A stretch of 64,000 bases of DNA from Streptomyces sp. RKND-216 (GTDB lineage: Bacteria; Actinomycetota; Actinomycetes; Streptomycetales; Streptomycetaceae), in NCBI RefSeq assembly GCF_004795255.1, contig NZ_SSBQ01000002.1:2437501-2501500 (forward strand), read 5' to 3'. The notes below the pieces were generated by a model. That model worked only from the letters and a program-made list of their open reading frames with translations, searched no databases and had not been told where the DNA came from. Position 1 is the stretch's first letter, and each line of letters begins with the position of its first letter. Position numbers and translations under genes: made by a program. Positions 17,617 through 28,199 of the stretch are shown in pieces.

Positions 17617-18138
17617 ATGCCGCCGAAGACACCGGGCGGTCCGGACGGGCTGCCGGACGGGCCGGGAGCGCCCGGCACACCGCAGCGCGGTGCCCTCCGC
17701 GCGTCCGACGACGACCGCGAACGGGTCGTGGCCGAGTTGGGCGACCACCTCGCCGCCGGGCGGCTGGACACCGCCGAGTTCGACGAACGCGCCTCCTCCG
17801 CCTACGCCGCGCGCACACTGGGCGAGCTGGACGTCCTGATGACGGACCTGCCCGCGGAGCGGGAGCGCGCGGGGAGCGGCGCGCGGACCTCCCTGGAGAA
17901 GGCCGCTTCCCCGGGGCCGGCCCCCGCCGCCCGGCCACAGGACCACAAGGCGCTGAACGTCCGCACCTGGCTCGCCGTCAGCGTCATGGTCACCGGCGTC
18001 TGGGGCATCAGCTCCCTCGCTGCCCATCAGCTGCTGAACTTCTGGCCGATGTGGGTCATCGGCCCATGGGGCCTGGGAATCCTCTTCCACGCCCTGAGCG
18101 GACGCCGCTCCGGACCCACCGGCGAGGTCGGCGACTGA
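17617..18138 (+). CDS. DUF1707 domain membrane protein
   Basis: 173 residues. Residues about 27-80 are the DUF1707/SHOCT-like motif (ALRASDDDRERVVAELGDHL then GRLDTAEFDERASSAYAART), common in actinobacterial membrane and signalling proteins. A disordered linker follows, then two transmembrane segments (LAVSVMVTGVWGISSLAAHQ and FWPMWVIGPWGLGILFHAL). ATG 17617 is set by AAGGAGG 8 nt upstream. It is divergent from padR and shares its two-operator control region, so it is the best candidate target of that regulator. No enzymatic role is apparent. Confidence 0.82.
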   Translation: MPPKTPGGPDGLPDGPGAPGTPQRGALRASDDDRERVVAELGDHLAAGRLDTAEFDERASSAYAARTLGELDVLMTDLPAERERAGSGARTSLEKAASPGPAPAARPQDHKALNVRTWLAVSVMVTGVWGISSLAAHQLLNFWPMWVIGPWGLGILFHALSGRRSGPTGEVGD

Positions 18139-18181
18139 TCCCTCCGGCCCGGCCCCCGTGCCGTCCGCGCCCCGCGTGGGA

Positions 18182-18688
18182 TCAGGCGCCGGTGACGCCG
18201 TCGACGCCTTCGCGCAGCAGGTCGGCGTGGCCGTTGTGCCGGGCATACTCGTGAACGAGGTGCAGCATGACCATCCGCAGCGAGACGTCCGACTCCCACT
18301 TCGGGTTGTAGCCGGTGACCTCCAGCGAAGGGGCGTCCCGTTCGATGCGCCGGCTGTGCTGCACCTCCGCCTGCCAGGCGTCGAACGCCTCCGCCCGGGT
18401 GGCTTCGCCCACGCGGAACGCCTCCTGGTAGTCGCGCTCGTCCGACCACACCCAGCCGACGTCCTCCCCGGCGAGGGTGCGGCGGAACCAGGCCCGTTCC
18501 ACCTCCGCCATGTGGCGCACCAGGGCGAGCAGCGAGAGGGTGGACGGCGGCATCGACTGGCGCCGCATCTGCTCGTCCGTCAGCCCCTCGCACTTCATGG
18601 CGAGCGTCGCCCGGTGGTGGTCGAGGTAGTCGCGCAGCATCTCCCGCTCCCCCGCCGTCGGCGACGGCCTCCTGCGTGTGCCGGTCAC
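18182..18688 (-). CDS. DinB/DUF664 family protein
   Basis: 168 residues, a four-helix DinB-like bundle. Metal-ligand histidines expected in the family are visible in LLALVRHMAEVERAWFRRTL and in the closing MLHLVHEYARHNGHADLLRE. Members with known activity are thiol-dependent transferases, including mycothiol S-transferases in actinobacteria; the substrate here is unknown. I use GTG 18688 because AGGGAAG lies upstream; a start at 18757 would add a basic stretch. It converges on the DUF1707 gene and diverges from the NACHT gene. Confidence 0.8.
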   Translation of the reverse strand: MTGTRRRPSPTAGEREMLRDYLDHHRATLAMKCEGLTDEQMRRQSMPPSTLSLLALVRHMAEVERAWFRRTLAGEDVGWVWSDERDYQEAFRVGEATRAEAFDAWQAEVQHSRRIERDAPSLEVTGYNPKWESDVSLRMVMLHLVHEYARHNGHADLLREGVDGVTGA

Positions 18689-18794
18689 GGCGCTTCCCTC
18701 TCGCGTGTCGTGTCTTCGGGCGCGACGAGTATCGGACATCGCCGGGTGCGCGCACAACGGTCGGCTGACGGGTCGACGGGCCGGGCCGGAAGAC

Positions 18795-18800
18795 TAGGCT
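18795..18800 (+). promoter_or_regulatory. Candidate -10 for the NACHT gene
   Basis: TAGGCT lies 58 nt before the ATG of the NACHT gene, in the 170-bp gap from the divergent DinB-family gene. A GGGGGAG ribosome site precedes the start. No clear -35 or operator was found. Confidence 0.35.
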
Positions 18801-18858
18801 GAGTCGACGACCCGTCAACGGCCGTCGCACGGCCGCCACATGGCCCCGGGGGAGCCCC

Positions 18859-21465
18859 ATGGAACCCGCCGTACGTCTCGCCTCCGGTGTCGCCGCGCCG
18901 CTGGTGCGGGAACTGTTCGTGCCGCCGCAGCGGCCGCCCGAGGGCGAGGAGCTGATCGCCGGGACCGTCTCCTTCCGCGGCCTCCACCCCACCACCACCT
19001 ACGACGACCTGGAGCGGCTGGCACGGGAGTTCGTCCGGCACGGGCTGGACGGCCGCAACCTCCCGATGCGGGAGGACACCGCGGTCGCCGCCGTGCTGGC
19101 ACGCACTCTGGCCGTGATGGGGGAGCTGGACACCACCGACGTGCAGGCCGTACGGCTGGGACCGCAGGACTGGGCTCGGCTGCTGCGGGCACACGTGCCG
19201 GGCGCCGACCGGAAGCTGACCGAGGAGTCGGCCTGGTTCCACGACAGTCTGCTGGTCGCGGTCTGTCTGCACGCGCTGCACCTGTTCGTCCAGCGCTCGC
19301 CGTACATCGCCGACCGGCTGCCCGAGAGGAGCCACCGCATCCGCCAGCTCGTGGACCTGGGAGACGTGTCGGCGCTGCGGGAACGGCGACGGCAGCCGTC
19401 GCCCGAGGACGCCGCGTTCGAGGAGCGCTACCTGCGCAGCGTCGTCGAGGAGTACAACCGGGTCACCATCTACGGCATCGACCTGCCCAACCCCAACACC
19501 CCGGACAGCTGGCCGCTCGAGACCACCTACCTCAGCCTCGGCGCGGAGTTCGGCGTACCCGGGGGCAGGAGCCGGGACGACGCCCCGGCCCCGCCGGAGG
19601 GGGGCAGCGCGGCCGGGGACGCCGACCCCGTGATGCCCGCGGACCGCGCGCTCGCCGGCCAGGAACGCGTGCTGCTGCGCGGCGTCGCCGGCTCCGGCAA
19701 GACGACCCTCGTGCAGTGGCTCGCGGTGGCCACCGCCCGCGGGCGGCTGCCGGAAGAGCTCGCCGCGCTGCGCGGCCGGGTACCGGTCGTCCTGCCGGTG
19801 CGACGCTTCGCGCGCCAGGGCTTCCCCGCGCCGGACGACTTCCTCGACGCCGTCGGCCACCCGCTGGCCGACGAAGCACCCGACGGCTGGATGGCGCGGC
19901 TGCTCGCCGACGAACGTGCGCTGCTGCTCGTCGACGGCATCGACGAGGCGCCCGAGGACCAGCGCCCGGCGGTGCGGGACGCGCTGCGCCGCATGATGCG
20001 CATCTACAGCGGCACCTGCTGCCTGGTCACCGCGCGGCCGCCGGCAGTGGACGCCGCGTGGCTGGCGGACGAGGGCTTCGACGAGCTGACACTCGCCCCG
20101 ATGAACCGTGACCAGGTCGCCGCGTTCATCACCGCCTGGCACACCGCCGCCCGTACGGACACCGGCGACGACCACGCGCACCTCGACGAGTACCGCGACC
20201 GGCTGCTGCAGACCATTCCGCTCTACCGCGAACTGCGCGGCCTGGCCACCAACCCCCTGATGTGCGGGCTGATCTGCGCGCTGAACCGGGACCGCTCCGG
20301 CTCGATGCCCAAGGGGCGCCGCGAACTGTACGAGGCCGCCATGGAGATGCTGCTTCAGCGGCGCGACCCGGAGCGGCGGGTGCTCCACGCGGACGAGGTC
20401 CATCTCCAGCGCGCCGCGCGCGAACGGCTGCTGCGCAAGCTGGCGTTCCGGATGCTGCTGGAGGACCGTGCGGTGCTCGGCGAGGCCGCCGCCGTCGAGG
20501 AGATCGCCCGCTGCCTGCCCGCCATCCCCGCCGCGGCCGCGCAGGGCACGCCCACGCAGATCTTCGGCCACCTGCTGCAGCGCACCGGCCTGCTGCGGGA
20601 ACAGGCCGACGGCGCGGTGGAGTTCGTACACCGCACCGTGCAGGACTACCTCGCCGCCAAGGAGGCCGTCGAACGCGGGGACCTCGCGCTGCTGCTGGAG
20701 CACGCGCACGAGCCGCAGTGGGAGGAGGTCATCCGGATGGCCGTCGCGCACGCCCGGCCCGGCGAGTGCGGCGAACTGCTGGCCGGGCTGATGGCGCCCG
20801 GCAAGGTCGGCATGCAGCGCAACCGGCGCCGCCTGCTGGCCGCCGCCTGCCTGGAACACGTCACCGAACTCGACCCCGTGACCCACGCCCGCATCCGGCG
20901 CGAGACCCGGCACATGGTGCGCCCGACCAGCGTCGCCGCCGCCCGCGGCCTGGGCTGGGTGGGCCCGATCGTGCTGGAGATGCTGCCCGACCCGGAGACC
21001 GTCGACGACGACGAGGCGTACCGGATCGCGCTGACCGTCACCCGCATCGCCGATGACGCAGCCGTCCACTACCTGTCCCGGCTGCGGCGGCGCCCGTCTC
21101 TGCCGCTGACCCTGCGCGCCGAACTGATGCGCGGCTGGAGGAACTTCGACACCGAGCGGTACGCCGAGGACATCGTGGCGCACCTCGACCCCTCGGGACT
21201 GTACTTCCCGGTCACCGACCGGGTCGAACTTGCGGTCCTGCGCCGCCTGGGCGGCCGGGAGTGCGTGCAGGTCGCGGGCCATTTCACCCCCGGCGAACTG
21301 CTCGCGGGCCTCGACCGCGGACCGCTGCGCCACCTCTGGCTCACCTACGACCTGGGTGTGTCCATGGAGTGGCTGGCGGACTTCCCCTCACTCACCACGC
21401 TCCGCGTCAACCCCCGCCTGCCGCGGGTCGGAGGCGTCCCGGAGGGCATCCGGATCATCTCCTGA
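18859..21465 (+). CDS. NACHT domain NTPase, candidate antiphage STAND protein
   Basis: 868 residues, cytoplasmic, no signal or membrane segment. Residues 1-250 are an alpha-helical N-terminal effector-like region ending in the linker EEYNRVTIYGIDLPNPNTP seen before NACHT modules. NACHT core: Walker A LLRGVAGSGKTTLVQWLAV (275-283), Walker B ALLLVDGIDEAPEDQRPAV (355-363), sensor CCLVTARPP (near 391), and winged-helix signature EFVHRTVQDYLAAKEAV (589-600). The last 280 residues are Leu-rich, with LRR-like spacing near the end (LRHLWLTYDLGVSMEWLADF). Several bacterial NACHT proteins defend against phage as single genes; that role here is inferred from architecture only. Confidence 0.88.
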   Translation: MEPAVRLASGVAAPLVRELFVPPQRPPEGEELIAGTVSFRGLHPTTTYDDLERLAREFVRHGLDGRNLPMREDTAVAAVLARTLAVMGELDTTDVQAVRLGPQDWARLLRAHVPGADRKLTEESAWFHDSLLVAVCLHALHLFVQRSPYIADRLPERSHRIRQLVDLGDVSALRERRRQPSPEDAAFEERYLRSVVEEYNRVTIYGIDLPNPNTPDSWPLETTYLSLGAEFGVPGGRSRDDAPAPPEGGSAAGDADPVMPADRALAGQERVLLRGVAGSGKTTLVQWLAVATARGRLPEELAALRGRVPVVLPVRRFARQGFPAPDDFLDAVGHPLADEAPDGWMARLLADERALLLVDGIDEAPEDQRPAVRDALRRMMRIYSGTCCLVTARPPAVDAAWLADEGFDELTLAPMNRDQVAAFITAWHTAARTDTGDDHAHLDEYRDRLLQTIPLYRELRGLATNPLMCGLICALNRDRSGSMPKGRRELYEAAMEMLLQRRDPERRVLHADEVHLQRAARERLLRKLAFRMLLEDRAVLGEAAAVEEIARCLPAIPAAAAQGTPTQIFGHLLQRTGLLREQADGAVEFVHRTVQDYLAAKEAVERGDLALLLEHAHEPQWEEVIRMAVAHARPGECGELLAGLMAPGKVGMQRNRRRLLAAACLEHVTELDPVTHARIRRETRHMVRPTSVAAARGLGWVGPIVLEMLPDPETVDDDEAYRIALTVTRIADDAAVHYLSRLRRRPSLPLTLRAELMRGWRNFDTERYAEDIVAHLDPSGLYFPVTDRVELAVLRRLGGRECVQVAGHFTPGELLAGLDRGPLRHLWLTYDLGVSMEWLADFPSLTTLRVNPRLPRVGGVPEGIRIIS

Positions 21466-21557
21466 ACGCCTTCGGGCGGGGTGGTGACGGCACGCGGGGC
21501 ATGACATCGTTCCGCGCGTCCGGCCCGTGAACCGCCGACCACCGCCCGGGAGCGCCC

Positions 21558-22856
21558 ATGGAATCCGCCCGGCTGCGGGGCGCCGGCCACTCCCCGGACA
21601 CGGAACGCGTCACCTGGCCGCGCGGCTCCGACCGCAGCGGGCTGCTCGGTGTGCGGGTGCGCGTCGGCACGTTCGAGGAACGTGAAGGCGCCGACGCGCT
21701 GCAGCGCGCCCTCGCGGCGGACGGTTTCGACGCGATCGTGGAATGGACCGGCTCGGACGGCAACACCGGCACCGGCGAGACACGGGTGAACGTCGCCGTC
21801 GTCGACCCCCGGCGCTTCGGCGGTTCACTGGCGGCGAGCCACGGCGAGGGCGTCGCCGGGCGCGAGAAGGTCACCGACATGGCGGCAGCCGGCATGTCGG
21901 CGACGCGCTGCTCGCCGTCAACGCGGGCTTCTTCGTGATGGAGGACCGGGACGGCGTGCCCGGCGCGCCCGCCGGCATCGGGGTCTACGACGGCGAGGTC
22001 CAGTCCTCGGCGGTGAACGGCCGCATCGCGCTCGTTCTGCGCGGCGACGGGCTGAGGGGCGGAACTCGGGCGGCTGTCGACGGTCTCGCGGATCTCGGCC
22101 GACGGGGCACGACGCGAGCTGGACGGCGTGAACCGGCGCCCCGGATCGATCCGCAACTGCGGCGGTGTCGGCGGCGACCGCCCCACGCAACGCCCGCTGC
22201 ACGACGTCACCTGCACGGACGCGCACGAAGTCGTCCAGTTCACCGACGAGCTGGGAGCGGCAACGCCGGAGGGGGCGGCGTCGAGGCGGTGCTCGACGCG
22301 GGCCGGGTGACGGAGCTGCGGCCCCGCGGCGGATCGGTGCCGGAAGGCGGCAGCGTCCTGGCGGGCACCGGCGGCGGCGCGGACTGGCTGCGGGCGCACG
22401 CGGAGGCGGGCACGCGGGTGTCTGACGCACCGGGTCGAGGATGCGCGGGGGCGCCCGGTGCGACTCGGTGACGGCGACGACGTGGTGAACGGCGGACCGC
22501 AGCTCGTCCGCGACGGACGCGTCGCGCTCACCACGGGCGCGGGTGGCTTCGCCCACCCCGACGGCCCCGGCTTCGCGTACGCGTGGGCGCTGAAGCGGCA
22601 TCCGCGGACGATGGTCGGCGTGGACGGACGCGGGCGCCTGCTCCTCGTCTCCGCGACGGGACGCCACCCCGGATACAGCGACGGGCTGTCGCTGCACGAG
22701 GCGGCACGCTTCATGGAAGCCCTCGGCGCGCGCGGCGCGATGAACCTGGACGGCGGCGGGTCGACCGCGATGGCCCTGCGGGGCGCGTTGCTGACGCGCC
22801 CCTCCGACCCGGCGGGTGAGCGGGCGGTCGGCGACGCGCTGCTCCTCCGGAACTGA
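21558..22856 (+). pseudogene. Phosphodiester glycosidase (NAGPA-like) gene with multiple frameshifts
   Basis: Coding signal moves between reading frames: 21558 to about 21893 (SDRSGLLGVRVRVGTFEERE), then frame +2 (LLAVNAGFFVMEDRDGVPGA) to about 22063, then the original frame (LDGVNRRPGSIRNCGGVGGD) to about 22275, then frame +2 again (VEAVLDAGRVTELRPRGGSV) to about 22425, then the original frame (GFAHPDGPGFAYAWALKRHP and ARFMEALGARGAMNLDGGGS) to the stop. The NAGFF, RTMVGVD and NLDGGGSTAM motifs identify the family, which hydrolyses sugar phosphodiesters. About four single-base indels in G/C runs make an intact protein impossible as read. Sequencing error is the alternative, but flanking genes are intact. 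Confidence 0.82.
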
Positions 22857-22947
22857 ACCCGAGCACGGCGGTGCCTCGCCCTGCGAGGGCGCCATGGGGC
22901 GGCGTGAGGTGTGGAGGGCCGGGCCCGCCCCGCTGCGGGAAAGGGGT

Positions 22948-22983
22948 GGGGCCCGGCATCAGTGATCAGTGATGCCAGGCCCC
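22948..22983 (-). terminator. Stem-loop after clpC
   Basis: Arms 22948-22961 and 22970-22983 are complementary over 14 nt with one mismatch; the loop is 8 nt. It starts 28 nt after the clpC stop and separates it from the convergent glycosidase pseudogene, which it could also terminate. Confidence 0.7.
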
Positions 22984-23010
22984 GGGGGTCGGTGAGCGGT
23001 CGGAGGAGGA

Positions 23011-25539
<2,529 letters not shown>

Positions 25540-25980
25540 CGTTAATCGCTCCTCAGAGCGGTCAGGCAAGAAGGGGTCGGTCCCCTCCCCGTCCTTCCGC
25601 AGCTTAGTCCCGCAACGGGGGACCGCTCATTCCAACTGCCGACAGCCGCCCGCAGGCTCCCGCCCAGGACGGCCGGCACCAGTACCAACCCGATGGTGCG
25701 AGACGATGTTCCCGCAGGCCAGGCGCATTCACCCTGATCCACTACGCCGACGGCGAACGGCCCCGCGTCGACACGCCCGCCATGGTCCTCCATCGTCGTC
25801 TCACACCCCCGTCCCACTAGGGACTTCTTACCCTCCGGCACCGACAGTCCATGCGTCGTGCACGCTGTGTCGCGAACGGATCAGCTCATGGCGAACACTC
25901 TTGCGGGCCGGGCCGACGGCGGGGCGGCGGCCGCAACAGGACCGGGGCGTGACCGGGGGCGGCTTCCGCAGTTGCTCCGG
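25540..25980. other. Long upstream region of clpC without a convincing gene
   Basis: About 440 bp. Open frames on both strands lack family features and codon structure. It contains a 5-bp inverted repeat GTCCC-ACTA-GGGAC (25811-25824) and two direct GCGAAC copies (25872-25877 and 25891-25896). The clpC promoter is expected here, but I cannot place its -10 with confidence. Confidence 0.4.
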
Positions 25981-26212
25981 CCATGACCGAATCAGCTTCG
26001 CGCACCACAACCCCCTGCCGACCGGGCCGCCGCGCCGACCGGCCCGCGTCCGCCGGACCCGCAGCGGGCGCACCGTCCTCGCCCACCGGCCCGGAGCCCG
26101 CTGATCCCGCAGCCGCGCACTCCGGAATCGCAGTGGCGGGCGTCGTGGGAGTGGTGGGAGGAAGCGCGCGGACCCACCGGCCCCGGGGCGAGCGCCCTGG
26201 TTCGCACTGGGC

Positions 26213-26656
26213 GTGTGCTTCGACGCCCTTCGGCTTTCCGCGGCGGCCGGGATGCCGCTGCTGGCCCGCACGCGGACCGCGGGGCCCGCAGTGCGGGCCG
26301 GGGCGGACATGTGGCTGATCGTCGCAGAGGGGGCCGCCGAGGAGCTCCCAGGGCTGCTTCGCTGGCTCGAGTGGGGCACGCTGCCCCACAGGGCCGGGCT
26401 GGCGGCCCTGGGCGCGGGCGCCCGCATGCCCGCACCCGTCGGCGGGGCAGGCCGGCCGGAGGGCGGCGGAAGTCCGTGGGAGGCCGCGGTGTGGTTGCGG
26501 CCTCCCCAGCCGGGACCTGACGGGAGGCAGCGGCTCCCCGCCGTGTCGATCGGCCGCCCGACCGCGGGTGCGCCCGATCTCGTACGCCTCGTCGACGCCG
26601 CGGCGACGGAATGCCACCGCGCTCTGCTCCGGCGTCAGCCGTTGGCCTTTTCGTAG
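26213..26656 (+). CDS. SCO3374-like protein, N-terminus unresolved
   Basis: The readable part is about 147 residues: WFALGVCFDALRLSAAAGMP runs into it from upstream, followed by DMWLIVAEGAAEELPGLLRW, AAVWLRPPQPGPDG and APDLVRLVDAAATECHRALL, and it ends QPLAFS. I recall this pattern from a Streptomyces family of unknown function located between clpC and lsr2. Upstream of about 26195 the GC-rich third-position signal changes frame (SQWRASWEWWEEARGPTGPG) without a good start codon, so a frameshift near 26190-26198 is likely or the gene is decaying. Its 3' end overlaps the convergent lsr2 gene by 22 bp. Confidence 0.5.
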   Translation: MCFDALRLSAAAGMPLLARTRTAGPAVRAGADMWLIVAEGAAEELPGLLRWLEWGTLPHRAGLAALGAGARMPAPVGGAGRPEGGGSPWEAAVWLRPPQPGPDGRQRLPAVSIGRPTAGAPDLVRLVDAAATECHRALLRRQPLAFS

Positions 26657-26964
26657 GCCTCCCGCACGGTCGCGGGAACGCGCCCGCGGTCGTTGACCTC
26701 GTAACCGTTCTCCTTCGCCCAGGCGCGGATCTTCGCGGTGTCGGGGCTACCGGACGAGGAACGCCCGCCCTTTCCGCGGGAAGAACGGCCACCGGTACGG
26801 CGACCGGCCTTCACGAAGTCAGCCAGCGCGTCACGGAGCTTGTCCGCGTTGCCGGTGTTGAGGTCGATCTCGTAGGTCTTGCCGTCCAGAGCAAAGGTCA
26901 CCGTCTCGTCCGCCTCGCCGCCGTCGAGGTCGTCGACAAGAAGCACCTGCACCTTCTGCGCCAC
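26635..26964 (-). CDS. lsr2: Nucleoid-associated silencer Lsr2
   Basis: Bridges AT-rich DNA and silences horizontally acquired and specialised-metabolism genes. 109 residues: N-terminal dimerisation beta-sheet (MAQKVQVLLVDDLDGGEADE, TYEIDLNTGNADKLRDALA), a basic Ser/Gly/Arg linker (GRRTGGRSSRGKGGRSSSG), and the C-terminal DNA-binding helix pair with the AT-hook-like RGR in NGYEVNDRGRVPATVREAY. The start is GTG 26964 with GGGAG upstream. The promoter region is unusually AT-rich, consistent with self-binding. Its 3' end overlaps the convergent SCO3374-like gene. Confidence 0.96.
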   Translation of the reverse strand: MAQKVQVLLVDDLDGGEADETVTFALDGKTYEIDLNTGNADKLRDALADFVKAGRRTGGRSSRGKGGRSSSGSPDTAKIRAWAKENGYEVNDRGRVPATVREAYEKANG

Positions 26965-27060
26965 GGGGTTCTCCCATTCGTCTTCGAATACGGATTACAG
27001 ATACCGACGATGGAAGGAAACCGCTTTTCTCCGGGAAACACAAACCCTCGGCCGACTTCC
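26965..27060 (-). promoter_or_regulatory. AT-rich lsr2 control region
   Basis: Roughly half A/T by eye, against about a quarter in flanking DNA. On the lsr2 strand it carries TATCTG/TAATCC hexamers suited to a -10 and, in the leader, an ATTCG-N4-CGAAT repeat (26976-26989). Base composition alone makes it a plausible Lsr2 target. Confidence 0.45.
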
Positions 27061-27107
27061 CGGGCGATCGCCGCTCCGCACAGCGGGACCTTTCGGACAT
27101 CTGACTG

Positions 27108-27770
27108 CTACAGATGCAGGAGCATCCGGCTGTTGCCGAGGGTGTTCGGCTTCACCCGTTCGAGACCGAGGAACTCCGCGACGCCTTCGTCATAGGAACG
27201 CAACAGCTCGCTGTAGACATCACCGTCCACCGGCGTCTCACCGATCTCCGTGAAGCCGTGCCGGGTGAAGAACTCGACTTCGAAGGTGAGGCAGAAAATG
27301 CGGCGCACTCCGAGCCAGCGCGCGGTCTGCACCAGCTTCTCCAGGAGCTGGTGGCCGACGCCGGTGCCCTTCAGACCGGGGTCCACGGCGAGCGTCCTGA
27401 CCTCGGCCAGGTCCTCCCACATCACGTGCAGCGCACCACAGGCGACGACCTCCGCGTCGTGGTCGCGTTCCGCCACCCAGAACTCCTGGATGTCCTCGTA
27501 AAGCGTCACCGTGGCTTTGTCGAGCAGGATGCGGTCCCGCGAGTAGGCGTCGAGGAGCCGGCGGACGGTACGGACATCACTCGTTCGCGCGCGCCGCACC
27601 GTCACCGCGACAGGCGCCTTCTCGAGACCGTGCGCGTCTGCCCGGTCGCGCGCCGCGTTCGTCCCGGCGTTTGCGTCGGCGTTCCGGTCGGTGTTCCGCT
27701 TCGCGTTCCGGTCGACGTTCGGTGAAGGGGCGGTCGTCGCGGCTTCTGGAGTGGTCCGGGGATCTGCCAT
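27108..27770 (-). CDS. Amino-acid N-acetyltransferase, ArgA-like GNAT
   Basis: 220 residues. A 55-residue disordered N-terminal extension rich in Arg/Asn/Asp precedes one GNAT domain (VTVRRARTSDVRTVRRLLDA to the end). The acetyl-CoA pyrophosphate loop is VDPGLKGTGVGHQLLEKLV, followed by GVRRIFCLTFEVEFFTRHGF and ELLRSYDEGVAEFLG. This pattern matches the short N-acetylglutamate synthases of actinobacteria, which start arginine synthesis, but other amino acids are possible substrates. It lies 15 bp after the BlaI-type regulator gene on the same strand, so the two may be co-transcribed. Confidence 0.82.
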   Translation of the reverse strand: MADPRTTPEAATTAPSPNVDRNAKRNTDRNADANAGTNAARDRADAHGLEKAPVAVTVRRARTSDVRTVRRLLDAYSRDRILLDKATVTLYEDIQEFWVAERDHDAEVVACGALHVMWEDLAEVRTLAVDPGLKGTGVGHQLLEKLVQTARWLGVRRIFCLTFEVEFFTRHGFTEIGETPVDGDVYSELLRSYDEGVAEFLGLERVKPNTLGNSRMLLHL

Positions 27771-27785
27771 ACCGCGACGCTATCT

Positions 27786-28169
27786 CTACGTCGAGTCGAC
27801 GCGCACACCGCTCAGCTGTACGACCCGCAGAGCAGCCCGCAGCGCCTCCGACTGTTCGGCCGACATCATGCCGAAGAAGTCCACGAGAGCGGCGGCACTG
27901 TTGCCGCTCGCCGACCACGCCTGATGCATCAGGGCAGCGGAGTACGCGGCCCGCGTGGAGACAGCCGCATATCGATAGGCCCGCCCCTCCTGCTCCCGTC
28001 GCAACCAGCCCTTCTGGTGAAGGTTGTCCATTACGGTCATCACGGTGGTGTACGCGATCGTCCGCTGCTCCTGCAGATCTTCCAGGACTTCCCGCACGGT
28101 GACTGGGCGGTTCCACTGCCATACCCGCGTCATCACGGCGTCTTCCAACTCTCCCAATGGCCGAGGCAC
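27786..28169 (-). CDS. BlaI/MecI/CopY family transcriptional repressor
   Basis: 127 residues, one winged-helix Penicillinase_R domain: LGELEDAVMTRVWQWNRPVT, VREVLEDLQEQRTIAYTTVM, TVMDNLHQKGWLRREQEGRA and YRYAAVSTRAAYSAALMHQA. The C-terminal dimerisation helices follow normally. No BlaR-type sensor or beta-lactamase gene is near; streptomycete members also regulate respiration and copper genes. GTG 28169 is preceded by TATTAT ending 6 nt upstream, so the mRNA is probably leaderless. The acetyltransferase gene follows after 15 bp. Confidence 0.88.
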   Translation of the reverse strand: MPRPLGELEDAVMTRVWQWNRPVTVREVLEDLQEQRTIAYTTVMTVMDNLHQKGWLRREQEGRAYRYAAVSTRAAYSAALMHQAWSASGNSAAALVDFFGMMSAEQSEALRAALRVVQLSGVRVDST

Positions 28170-28175
28170 GGGAGA

Positions 28176-28181
28176 ATAATA
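28176..28181 (-). promoter_or_regulatory. Candidate -10 for the BlaI-type gene
   Basis: TATTAT on the minus strand ends 6 nt before GTG 28169, an A/T-only hexamer in GC-rich surroundings. It overlaps no recognisable TACA-N-TGTA BlaI operator. Confidence 0.45.
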
Positions 28182-28199
28182 GGCGCAGATGGGATGAAT

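Noticed and set aside
18685..21333. An 882-codon frame opposite the NACHT gene
   Set aside because: The plus-strand frame has the complete set of NACHT motifs; the antisense frame is low-complexity.
25542..25841. A 99-codon frame upstream of clpC on the same strand
   Set aside because: No ribosome site, no family features and poor third-position GC bias; more likely the clpC leader and promoter region.
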